61,958 nucleotides of DNA from Fulvivirga imtechensis AK7 (GTDB taxonomy: Bacteria; Bacteroidota; Bacteroidia; Cytophagales; Cyclobacteriaceae). Below the pieces are notes generated by a model. That model searched no databases, was not told where the DNA came from, and was given only the letters and a program-made list of their open reading frames with translations. A program made the translations under genes and the position numbers. Positions within the stretch are counted from its first letter, which is position 1. Each line of letters begins with the position of its first letter. This document shows positions 9,184 through 16,819 of this stretch, piece by piece. The stretch covers positions 1 to 61,958 of the forward strand of contig NZ_AMZN01000047.1 in assembly GCF_000331535.1 (NCBI RefSeq), written 5' to 3'.

Positions 9184-9244
9184 TTAAGGTATCATCTCGA
9201 CCTCAGGGAAACTTCCTTTGGCCGAAATGATATCTTTACCTTAA
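9184..9244. repeat. Palindromic intergenic repeat between convergent genes
   Basis: Outer arms TTAAGGTA (9184-9191) and TACCTTAA (9237-9244) enclose imperfect arms (ATCATCTCG and CGAAATGAT) and an AGGGAA/TTCCTTT centre. It resembles intergenic palindromes often seen in Bacteroidota genomes and may act as a two-way terminator for ndk and the convergent lipoprotein gene. Confidence 0.55.
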
Positions 9245-9246
9245 CT

Positions 9247-9303
9247 GCTAATTAGTGTCTCTAAGAAAACGCCACTTAGAGTTTTCTACAAACACTAATT
9301 AGC
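9247..9303. repeat. 57-bp palindromic element, short form
   Basis: Perfect 12-bp terminal inverted repeats GCTAATTAGTGT (9247-9258) and ACACTAATTAGC (9292-9303). The interior carries CTCTAAGAAAAC and CTTAGAGTTTTC arms. Its reverse complement matches both ends of a longer element at 29498-29685, which has an extra 132-bp insert. The right end supplies the last codons and stop of the lipoprotein gene at 9295. Confidence 0.75.
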
Positions 9304-10374
9304 ACGTAAGATCGTCACCCTCAATACATTCTCCTTCTCATCAAAAACCTGGTGCAGGTTTTCCGGCTTCAGCTCAAAGGGTTTAATACCTACGTAATCC
9401 GCAATTTTAGCATCCAGCCATACCGACTTATCGAGCCATACCTTGTTGGGTTGAGGCGTGGGATCTCCATAAGCAATATTCGGTTCCGGATCAGGGTCTC
9501 CATAAAAGATCATGTCCAAATCGAATCCATTACCGGAAAAAATGTATGTACCATACTTCTTGTTTGAGTAATTTGGCTCAATATACCTTCTTTCTATCTC
9601 GGTTTCTACCACAACCGAATTGACCTGCTCTTCCAATTGAAACTGAGCAAACATTTCGTTCAGCGAGCCTTTAAAATATTCAGGAATGATCTTAGCCACT
9701 GGATTTTCATACTTTAAAGGAAACTTCATGACTGAGGTAAAGGCATTGAAAGTGCCATTCTTTTCATTATACACAACAGGATATACACCCGCAGGAATAG
9801 CATTTCCATTGAGCTCATAATCTTTCACACTCTCCTCGTCCAGGAGCATAGTAGTGCGAAGATGCAGATTTCCCTTAGACACCATATGCGACCATTCTTT
9901 GTAAAACTGAACGCCCAGCACATCGGCATTTACCGGGAAATAAGCTGCCGTGCTTGAAGGATCGATCTGTATCTGGGCAGCATCGCGTAATGAACCAAAT
10001 AATTCAGGATTGATATGAAATTTTTCATATATGATCCACGGATCTCTCCACTCGATACCACAAGGCACGATAGCACATGGGTCTAGCCACGGGATACACT
10101 TTTCATAATAAGTATTACATGCCCCCCATTGGTTAACACATTCTATGTGTAAAGGGCCTCTGACAATACGCCCGGGGTCTACCACCGGAAAACATATCCC
10201 CCTTCCAAATCTGGTATCATCTGAGCCTTTGATTACCTGGTGCGTTTCCTGGCTCACCGGTTTATCTCCTGGCCGGTCGAACACCTCCTCCTGACATGCA
10301 TTCATAAAGAGAACAAGCACTGCCATAACAAAGCCTGGCAAATAATTCAGCGATCTTTTATTTCGTTTTTTCAT
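9295..10374 (-). CDS. Cys-rich lipoprotein of the CHAT operon, unknown function
   Basis: A 359-residue lipoprotein (lipobox MNAC, Cys27). The first third of the mature part is rich in Cys (GICFPVV, HIECVNQWGACNTYYEKCIPWLDPCAIVPCG), which suggests disulfides outside the cytoplasm. The rest has aromatic-rich strands, including two copies of the phrase YGDP-x-P-x-PN. I recognise no named domain. It is the last gene of the minus-strand CHAT/lipoprotein run, 86 bp after the CHAT stop, and its last codons lie inside the palindromic repeat at 9247-9303. Confidence 0.75.
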   Translation of the reverse strand: MKKRNKRSLNYLPGFVMAVLVLFMNACQEEVFDRPGDKPVSQETHQVIKGSDDTRFGRGICFPVVDPGRIVRGPLHIECVNQWGACNTYYEKCIPWLDPCAIVPCGIEWRDPWIIYEKFHINPELFGSLRDAAQIQIDPSSTAAYFPVNADVLGVQFYKEWSHMVSKGNLHLRTTMLLDEESVKDYELNGNAIPAGVYPVVYNEKNGTFNAFTSVMKFPLKYENPVAKIIPEYFKGSLNEMFAQFQLEEQVNSVVVETEIERRYIEPNYSNKKYGTYIFSGNGFDLDMIFYGDPDPEPNIAYGDPTPQPNKVWLDKSVWLDAKIADYVGIKPFELKPENLHQVFDEKENVLRVTILRAN

Positions 10375-10459
10375 AATAAATTGGTTTTAGCGTTTATGAT
10401 TAGTGTAACGGCAGTGCACTTCGTTACCGCATTCCAACTGTTTTTGAAAAAAGAAAATG

Positions 10460-11161
10460 CTATGCTCTGCGATATCTTCGAAAAGCCATTGTTGCTATAA
10501 GTACCAGGGCCAGAAGTGCTATTATAAGGAATGTGTAGGTAGGATAATGCTTTTCTACAACGGGTGTAGGGTCTCCCATCAGCGTAAAGCCAGACCAGTA
10601 GTATGGGTGTGCGAAGTATTTATTCTGCGGGTCTTTAATAAAAGAAAGTTTGGCCTGCCGGAGGGCTTCATCTTTGCGCATGCCTTCACTTAAATTAAAA
10701 AAGAAATTCTCCATAATACCCGCTGATGACCTGTCATTCACTGACCATAAGCTCATGGTTACACTCGGACATCCTGCAAATTGAAATGCTCTGCCGAGGC
10801 TCATGATCCCTTCTCCCCTGGCGTACCTGCCAATACCCGTCTCACACGCGCTTAACACCACCAGGTTAGCCTTCAGCGGCATGTTGTAGAGCTCATATAG
10901 ATGTAAAATATTATCGTTGCCGTAATTTTCCTCACCGGTACTGACCTCAGTGCCTGCAAAGTAGAAGGCCGAAGAATTTGGGTTCAAATCGTCAACACGG
11001 GCGTGCATTGACAGATGCAAAATGGCGGCCTCAGCCGCATTGTCGCGAAAGCTATTTTCAGTGGCTGACTGATTTAAAAAATATCTTGCCTCCAAAGTAC
11101 GCATAAGCCTGCTTAACCTCCTGGTCATTAAACTTAAGCTTTGAAAGAAAAGACCTGTCAT
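10460..11161 (-). CDS. C-terminal part of TPR-CHAT protein (frameshifted)
   Basis: This frame holds the catalytic half of a CHAT (caspase-like) peptidase domain: ILHLSMHA with the candidate His, VVLSACETG with the candidate Cys, and GEGIMSLGRAFQFAGCPSVTMSLWSVND, followed by a C-terminal membrane helix (FLIIALLALVLIATMAF) and a basic tail. The real continuation starts near 11081, where the upstream frame (11058-13451) runs into stop codons; the residues upstream of that here are out-of-frame. Joining the frames at the A6 run (11076-11081) gives a 996-residue protein with H816 and C869. The 233-residue ORF by itself is unlikely to be a natural start. Confidence 0.75.
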   Translation of the reverse strand: MTGLFFQSLSLMTRRLSRLMRTLEARYFLNQSATENSFRDNAAEAAILHLSMHARVDDLNPNSSAFYFAGTEVSTGEENYGNDNILHLYELYNMPLKANLVVLSACETGIGRYARGEGIMSLGRAFQFAGCPSVTMSLWSVNDRSSAGIMENFFFNLSEGMRKDEALRQAKLSFIKDPQNKYFAHPYYWSGFTLMGDPTPVVEKHYPTYTFLIIALLALVLIATMAFRRYRRA

Positions 11162-13451
11162 TCATGGCAAGTAGGCCCTCACTATATTCGGGAGCAAAAC
11201 CCATGTAGTCATTACTGCCTTTACTCCTGGTCATGTTTTCCTTCTCCTTCATCAAAGACACAGAATAGTCATAACCAACACTATATTTATTTAAAAGCAT
11301 AACAGGCTGGGTTCCTTCTTTATCCACATTTTCGGATTCCACGAGCGTCTCAAAAGGAAAATAGCCAAGTAAGCCGTCACTAATCAGGAGCAATCGCCCA
11401 CCTAAAGCTGGCAATACCTCCTTTAAGGGTTCAATCAGTGTTTGGTACAATCCATGACTAACTTTCAGGTAATGCTGATAAGCCGAATCAGCAGTAGGTG
11501 GATTTTTAAGTTCATTCAATGCGACTAAAAGTTGCTGATCCAGGGTCTTATTGGACATCTTCCTTAATATCGATTTATCCCTGGATATACCGAAAACGTA
11601 CAGGTCGTTATCCCCATAAAAATATTCGATTACCGTCTCATCAGGTTCCAATCCATTTTGTAGCTGATCCGTACTTAATGTTGAAGATTTGTATTTCAAC
11701 CGATGATATTCCGGATACATTGCTTCAAGTGTTTCAATAAGTGCATGGTATCTTTCACGGGCTTGTAGTAGTTGGTGTTGCCTTTCTTTTCTCACCGCAG
11801 ATTCATTGCTTAACTCCAACAGGCTTTGTTGCCAGTAATAAATTCGGCCCTTCAGTTGGTTTTCTTCATGAATAAGCGCATCAGGAACACCTGCAAAAAG
11901 TTTTGATGACATGTCTCTTACCGCCTCTATTAACTGGCTGGCCCGGCTTTTTTCGGAAAAATAAAATGCCTTTTCCAGATAAAGGGGATCAGAGGTGATT
12001 TCATAAGCCTCAAAAGTGGCTTGAAGTCCACGTTCGAAGGTGGATAGCGTTACCGAGGCAAGGAACTGCTTGGATTCCGCACTTTGAAAACCCATTCTGA
12101 TATGGTCAATGAGCCGGACTGCTTGTTCATACGACTCTATGGATGCAAGCAGATACTTTGGCTCACCCTCATTAACATACCAATCATAGAAACTGTCTGC
12201 CTTTAGAAGGATCACTTTCAGAAATTCACTCTCGAGCGTCTCCGTACCTATCTGTGGTGTTTCATAGATACCTACGCTTTCTGTGCTTCCTGCCAGATAC
12301 TGCAGAGCATCTTGATAAGCTGTCAGCGCTTTCTCCCACTTTTTTTGTAGCATAAACACATTACCTTTTTCATATGAAGCACGGGCTTTAAATCTATTGC
12401 CTCCGTCAACCCCCTTTCCGGCTAATAATTGTCCCTTTTCAATGTATTTCAGTGCTGCGTCTGTGTTATTCATTTTTAAATAGATGCTGGCTGTCTCAAA
12501 CAGAAGCTTCATCTGCTGCTCAGGGTCAGCCTGTTTACTCAATTTCAAACCTTTTTCCAGAGCAGACAATGCACGCTCGTAACTACCTAGACCCATGTAT
12601 GCATCTGCCAGTTGCGTATATATCTTCAGATATAGATTATGAGCCCCCGGGGTGTTTTCTTTGCCATTTAATTTTGTCAGTGAATTCTTAAGAATCGTTA
12701 TTACATCATGATATACCTCGGCTTCTTGTAGTATGGTATTTTGATGGTATAATATCTTAGCCTGTACGGACTCAATAAATGCCAATTGATAGCTATGATC
12801 CCGTACAGAATTATAACTGGGATTAAATCCGGGAAGTACATGACGTGCCATCACAACGTATTGTAAAGCATTTTGATAGTCGCCATCCATAATGGAGAGC
12901 TGACATATATTTACCAGGCTATTAAAGGTTTGTAGAGAATCAGAAATTACCAATACGCCATTATCAAAAACTGTCTGTTTGAAGTTACCAAGTGCATTTG
13001 AAAAATCACCCTGGTAGTAGTAGTACATACCTCTCATGTACGAGACCTCCCGCACCAATTCGTTACCCAGGATGGTGCTATCCCCTGCATTTTGATAATG
13101 ATACACGATACTATCCGCTTCGTCCAGGTAAGAATTCAACGAATCGATCATGAAATGATGCTCAGCTACATAGGCCTTATTAATTAATGCGAACAGATAC
13201 CCCCTCTCCCAATCATTTTCATAGGCCTCTTTTAAAAAAAAATTTAGATAGTAAAGTGCACTATCAGGATTTTCAAAATAATGCCGATCCATCATGGCAT
13301 TCACATCATCAATAAATGTGTTCTCATCTGAATAATCCTGAGCGTTGACGCCTAATGATGAGATAAATATTAAAAAGACAAAAAGTCCGTACTGCACGGA
13401 CTTTTTGTAGATATCATATCCACATTTAACTGATTTGACATTGAAAATCAT
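11058..13451 (-). CDS. Secreted TPR-CHAT domain protein, N-terminal part (frameshift near its end)
   Basis: Reads as a signal peptide (YGLFVFLIFISSLGVNAQ), a long run of tetratricopeptide repeats (about 60-450), a helical linker, then the start of a CHAT domain (DETVIEYFYGDNDLYVFGIS, LLLISDGLLGYFPFETL). Frame is lost at an A6 run (11076-11081; T6 in the coding strand): removing one T gives KIFLNQSATEN and restores the domain. CHAT proteins are caspase-related proteases, with TPRs usually sensing a partner. The signal peptide and C-terminal anchor place this one at the periplasmic face. Its ATG overlaps the stop of the upstream lipoprotein gene by 1 nt. A perfect terminator-like hairpin lies in its signal-peptide codons. 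Confidence 0.85.
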   Translation of the reverse strand: MIFNVKSVKCGYDIYKKSVQYGLFVFLIFISSLGVNAQDYSDENTFIDDVNAMMDRHYFENPDSALYYLNFFLKEAYENDWERGYLFALINKAYVAEHHFMIDSLNSYLDEADSIVYHYQNAGDSTILGNELVREVSYMRGMYYYYQGDFSNALGNFKQTVFDNGVLVISDSLQTFNSLVNICQLSIMDGDYQNALQYVVMARHVLPGFNPSYNSVRDHSYQLAFIESVQAKILYHQNTILQEAEVYHDVITILKNSLTKLNGKENTPGAHNLYLKIYTQLADAYMGLGSYERALSALEKGLKLSKQADPEQQMKLLFETASIYLKMNNTDAALKYIEKGQLLAGKGVDGGNRFKARASYEKGNVFMLQKKWEKALTAYQDALQYLAGSTESVGIYETPQIGTETLESEFLKVILLKADSFYDWYVNEGEPKYLLASIESYEQAVRLIDHIRMGFQSAESKQFLASVTLSTFERGLQATFEAYEITSDPLYLEKAFYFSEKSRASQLIEAVRDMSSKLFAGVPDALIHEENQLKGRIYYWQQSLLELSNESAVRKERQHQLLQARERYHALIETLEAMYPEYHRLKYKSSTLSTDQLQNGLEPDETVIEYFYGDNDLYVFGISRDKSILRKMSNKTLDQQLLVALNELKNPPTADSAYQHYLKVSHGLYQTLIEPLKEVLPALGGRLLLISDGLLGYFPFETLVESENVDKEGTQPVMLLNKYSVGYDYSVSLMKEKENMTRSKGSNDYMGFAPEYSEGLLAMNDRSFLSKLKFNDQEVKQAYAYFGGKIFFKSVSH
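13378..13408 (-). terminator. Terminator-like hairpin inside the 5' end of the CHAT gene
   Basis: On the minus strand a perfect 13-bp stem (13408-13396 with 13390-13378) with a 5-nt loop GCAGT is followed by CTTTTTAATATTT. It begins 43 nt into the CHAT reading frame, within the signal-peptide codons. It could terminate transcription after the upstream lipoprotein gene unless ribosomes cover it. Confidence 0.6.
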
Positions 13452-14044
13452 TATTTTTTTACAATAAAGTGGCCTTTTGGAAAAGGATCGGTCTGCATGT
13501 TCAGTGTTTTTATCTGCTCTTTTTCATCAGTAATAAAAGCCTTGAAATCAATTACCAACTCCTGTTCAGCAAGATGAGGATTAACCACCTCATATTTAAA
13601 GGTGGCTTCCTGCCTTTCTTTATCATATTTTTCCAGTACTCCTTTTGCAAATATATCATCGCCATTGCTTCGAGTTGCGGCTAAAGTTTGCATACTCCTT
13701 ATGGCACTCGTGGATTCTGCCGGATATGTAGTAAAATATATGATCCTCAATATCCGTACATCAACTGGAGGAATACATCCCTGAATGATCCCACAAATAC
13801 GTCCTCCTCTTCCTACACTTAGCAAGGCCGTGACCAGTTCATGATTGCCACAATACTTTTCACACTGCGAATCGCTTGAGCATTCACAATACCTATCACC
13901 ATTCAAATCGCACGCTTTAGCATCTTCTTGTGATCTACAGGTGTGCACAAAATAATTTGTAGTGGTGGGTTCTGCCGGTTCACAGCCACTAAGGGCAACG
14001 ATCGCAATAAATATTAAAACTAGTTGGTTTAGCTTGGTTTGCAT
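13451..14044 (-). CDS. Small Cys-rich lipoprotein, unknown function
   Basis: 197 residues with lipobox LSGC (Cys21). The mature N terminus has nine or so Cys within 70 residues (HTCRSQEDAKACDLNGDRYCECSSD onward), including a DLNGD stretch like a calcium-binding loop; this suggests a disulfide-stabilised head. The C-terminal half reads as a beta-sandwich-like domain (EATFKYEVVNPHLAEQELVIDFKAF). No named family recognised. The stop overlaps the CHAT start (TAATG), so the two are likely translationally coupled. Confidence 0.75.
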   Translation of the reverse strand: MQTKLNQLVLIFIAIVALSGCEPAEPTTTNYFVHTCRSQEDAKACDLNGDRYCECSSDSQCEKYCGNHELVTALLSVGRGGRICGIIQGCIPPVDVRILRIIYFTTYPAESTSAIRSMQTLAATRSNGDDIFAKGVLEKYDKERQEATFKYEVVNPHLAEQELVIDFKAFITDEKEQIKTLNMQTDPFPKGHFIVKK

Positions 14045-14123
14045 CGGTTGGTTTATTAATGGTTAATTTAATATTTAAAAATAGTAACTCTTTGGTTAAA
14101 GCAAATACTTCCACAGGAACTAT

Positions 14124-15107
14124 TTATTGCTTCTCATCCGGGTACAGGCTATAAAACGGCTTCATTTTCTCTTCATAACTCTTCGCGTGCCATATTTCCC
14201 AGGCCTCTTTTGATGAAGGCCGTGCTTTCCTGTCTGATGCAGCAGACCTTTCAACGTTAATATAGAGCACGGGCCTTAGCGATGCCTGTGACATTTCGCT
14301 GGAATAAATTATCACCTGAGCTTCTCCGGCAAATACTGCCAGGCGGAGGCCTTTATTCATTCCCTCTTCACAGAGCCACTTTTCAATGATTTCCCGTGGT
14401 ATAAAAACAGGCAAAGGTCGCATAGACCTTATATCGTTGCTTGTTTGAAGATTAACGGGATAGCCCATATTTACCAGGCCCTTTAACTCAAAGTAAGGAT
14501 CATTTACCGCCCATGTTTCCTCTCCGCCCGCACGACCCCATTCTTCACTGTTGTTAGCAGCTATCCAAGTAACTTCTGTTTCGTTAAATAATGGCGAATC
14601 ATCACCATAAATACCCACTTGAAGAAGCGCTTCACTTGCTCCAAGAGTAAGATATAATCCGTTAATAAAAAGTGTAGCGTCATTAATGTATAACTGACCT
14701 GAGCAGACGCCTGCCCCCAACTCTTCTTCAATTACTTCAGCCAACCCATCAAATCTCAATACAGCGGTAGCGCTGTCTACTTGCGTTGGGTCTGCTCCGT
14801 TTTCCTGTGTAACAGCATAAATAAACTCCCCTCCAGGTGTCGGAGGACTCGAAAAAATATCTATTGTGTTATACAAAGTAGCATCAGTAGTACCGTTATA
14901 CCCTTTATATCCATTCTGGAAGTAGAAAGACGCTGTGTTGGCGTCTTTTCCATCCGTTCCTGGTGTTCCAGGTTCTCCTTGCTCCCCTTGTTCCCCCTGC
15001 AATCCTTGCTCACCCTGAGTGCCCTGAGGCCCCGGATCGCCTTTGTCACCTTCGCATGCCATCATGGGCATTACCCCGATCAATAATATTATAAGTATAC
15101 TTTTCAT
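14124..15107 (-). CDS. Collagen-like lipoprotein with a DNRLRE-like domain
   Basis: Lipobox MMAC (Cys18) is followed at once by about 12 Gly-X-Y triplets (residues 20-55), the signature of bacterial collagen-like stalks. The remainder (about 57-295) resembles a DNRLRE-type stalk/adhesin domain: LRFDGLAE, LYINDATLFINGLYL, VTWIAANNSEEWG and a RPVLYINVE end strand; this assignment is tentative. A surface-exposed, elongated lipoprotein is the simplest reading. It sits between two Cys-rich lipoproteins of the same run. Confidence 0.8.
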   Translation of the reverse strand: MKSILIILLIGVMPMMACEGDKGDPGPQGTQGEQGLQGEQGEQGEPGTPGTDGKDANTASFYFQNGYKGYNGTTDATLYNTIDIFSSPPTPGGEFIYAVTQENGADPTQVDSATAVLRFDGLAEVIEEELGAGVCSGQLYINDATLFINGLYLTLGASEALLQVGIYGDDSPLFNETEVTWIAANNSEEWGRAGGEETWAVNDPYFELKGLVNMGYPVNLQTSNDIRSMRPLPVFIPREIIEKWLCEEGMNKGLRLAVFAGEAQVIIYSSEMSQASLRPVLYINVERSAASDRKARPSSKEAWEIWHAKSYEEKMKPFYSLYPDEKQ

Positions 15108-15137
15108 TTTTAAAAAATGTTTATTGTAATTTTTCTT

Positions 15138-15956
15138 TTACTCACAAGAATCCTCATACTCAACGGTAAGGATAAGGTCCCCACTGCCACCGATCAGTAC
15201 CGAGGTAATGTCTTCGGTGACTCCCAGAGACTGAATATGTTGATTGAACAACGTCTCTACTATCACTCTGTTATTCATAAAATAGGCGGCTACCTGCTGT
15301 TCTATTTGTTCTTTGGCCTGGTTTTCCCGGTTGGGAGCTAAGAGGTCGCAAGCAAAGGCGCAGGCATTGTCATGGCAGGGGCCCTCTTCTTCAAAAGTTG
15401 ATGACATCTTCACCACGGTTTCAGTGATGGTTAACCTCCCTGCCCTGGTGCCAAACGACAACAACACATCAAGCTTCATGTCGTTTAAGTGAACACGCGG
15501 GTCGCCACAAAAACAAAAGGCATTGTTAACACAGTTGCCGATCACCTCATGTCCTTCATCCTCGAGATCAATGGTAATCAGAGCCTTTCCTCCACGTGTA
15601 CCCGGGGTAAAGCTCACAGAATTAACATCGTTGATATAGAGGGAGTAAGGATCCTGCCGCTGAACTGGGATATCAAAAACAAGGTTCACTCCCAGCGCCT
15701 CAAGGCGAAAGAAACTGTCATCCGGTTTGTAGAATGCTCTTTCATCCGATGGATCAAATTCATGATCGTTAGGCGTGTAGTTATTCAGTCTTAGGTCAAT
15801 CTCAGCAAACAAACCGTTGAGCATACCGATCCACTCCGACTCCGGCAGTGTACGAACCTCCCGGCGCACGCCATCTGAACAGCAGGCCGACAAGTATAAA
15901 CTTCCCACAGTAATTAAAGCCACTATAGAACAATGGGTAAATCTAATTTTAAACAT
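15138..15956 (-). CDS. Cys-rich lipoprotein, first gene of the CHAT operon
   Basis: 272 residues with lipobox LSAC (Cys25) followed by a second Cys. Later Cys clusters (CVNNAFCFCGD and GPCHDNACAFACD) echo those of the neighbouring lipoproteins. Between them are strands such as YSLYINDVNSVSFTPG and GRLTITETVVKM. No domain recognised. As the promoter-proximal gene of the minus-strand run it diverges from the ECF sigma gene over a 283-bp gap, which makes it a natural target of that sigma factor. Confidence 0.75.
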   Translation of the reverse strand: MFKIRFTHCSIVALITVGSLYLSACCSDGVRREVRTLPESEWIGMLNGLFAEIDLRLNNYTPNDHEFDPSDERAFYKPDDSFFRLEALGVNLVFDIPVQRQDPYSLYINDVNSVSFTPGTRGGKALITIDLEDEGHEVIGNCVNNAFCFCGDPRVHLNDMKLDVLLSFGTRAGRLTITETVVKMSSTFEEEGPCHDNACAFACDLLAPNRENQAKEQIEQQVAAYFMNNRVIVETLFNQHIQSLGVTEDITSVLIGGSGDLILTVEYEDSCE

Positions 15957-16239
15957 TTCCTTCTTTTTGCCTTGGTGACCACTGTTATCAGGAGGTTACC
16001 GGCAAATCGGAAAAAAATTTTTATACAAATCCTGATATTATTAATGTGTAAGAAAAAGGATTTTTATTGTCAGATTGGGATGTCAGACATTATCTAAAGT
16101 CATAAAATCCAAAAATTCAGTATTTTAGCATCACAAAAATGGGAATGGGTAATTTACCCCTTTTCAGCCATCAAAAGATTGTCTATCTTGGCCGGTTAAT
16201 AGAAAACGGTAACCTTTTGGCGCCAGCCTACACTAACGA
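15957..16239. promoter_or_regulatory. Divergent control region between the lipoprotein/CHAT run and the ECF sigma gene
   Basis: 283 bp, AT-rich, no gene. Contains an A/T block near 16012-16023, TATTTTAG (one mismatch to TAnnTTTG) near 16121-16128, and a perfect palindrome at 16147-16159. Expected to hold promoters for both directions, but I cannot fix them. Confidence 0.4.
16147..16159. promoter_or_regulatory. Short palindrome upstream of the ECF sigma gene
   Basis: GGGTAA-T-TTACCC, perfect 6-bp arms, 81 bp before the sigma ATG. A possible operator or part of a promoter; no further evidence. Confidence 0.3.
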
Positions 16240-16818
16240 ATGGAAGACGTACAAAGACATGGTATTGCGGTAGACGATGCGCTTCAGCAGGTCAGACAGG
16301 GAGACGATCACTTCCTGCGACAGCTTTATGAAACCAACCGAACAAGGTTCATCAAGTGGTTTCAGCAGCATCATCGTATCACTGAAAATGAAGCCATTGA
16401 TTTGTATCAAAAGACATTCACCATTTTCTATTTTAATGTGAAAGATGGCAAAATCACAACGCTGAAAAGCAATATCAGCACCTATCTTTTCGGGATAGGC
16501 AAAAACCTTGTAAGGGAGCTATTCAGGCAACAAAAGCAACAAGTGCAGCTTGACGATGTGTCTGAAATAGAGACTGCCAGCTATGAATTTTTAACATTAG
16601 AGGAAGAAGCCCATCAACAGGGACTGGTCAAAAAGATACTGGATAAACTGGAAGAACCATGTAAGTCCATCCTGCTGATGTATTATTTTAAGAACTTCTC
16701 TATGGAAAGTATTGCTACCAACCTTGGTTATAAAAATGAAGGCGTGGCGAAAAAGAAAAAATGTCTTTGCCTGAAGAAGATCAGAGAAGAACTGCTGGAG
16801 TACCAAAACGATTTGTAA
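16240..16818 (+). CDS. ECF-type RNA polymerase sigma factor
   Basis: 192 residues with a sigma-2-like region (about 20-95, EAIDLYQKTFTIFYFN being the core contact helix) and a sigma-4 helix-turn-helix region (about 130-185: LEEPCKSILLMYYFKNFSMESIATNLGYKNEGVAKKKK). The arrangement is that of extracytoplasmic-function sigma factors. The stop is followed one base later by the ATG of a membrane protein with the expected layout of its anti-sigma partner. It diverges from the lipoprotein/CHAT run, which is therefore the most likely regulon member. Confidence 0.9.
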   Translation: MEDVQRHGIAVDDALQQVRQGDDHFLRQLYETNRTRFIKWFQQHHRITENEAIDLYQKTFTIFYFNVKDGKITTLKSNISTYLFGIGKNLVRELFRQQKQQVQLDDVSEIETASYEFLTLEEEAHQQGLVKKILDKLEEPCKSILLMYYFKNFSMESIATNLGYKNEGVAKKKKCLCLKKIREELLEYQNDL

Positions 16819-16819
16819 A

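Noticed and set aside
11076-11081. Programmed slippage in the CHAT gene
   Set aside because: Only six identical bases, shorter than the runs usually needed, and no stimulatory element seen; reported as a possible frameshift instead.
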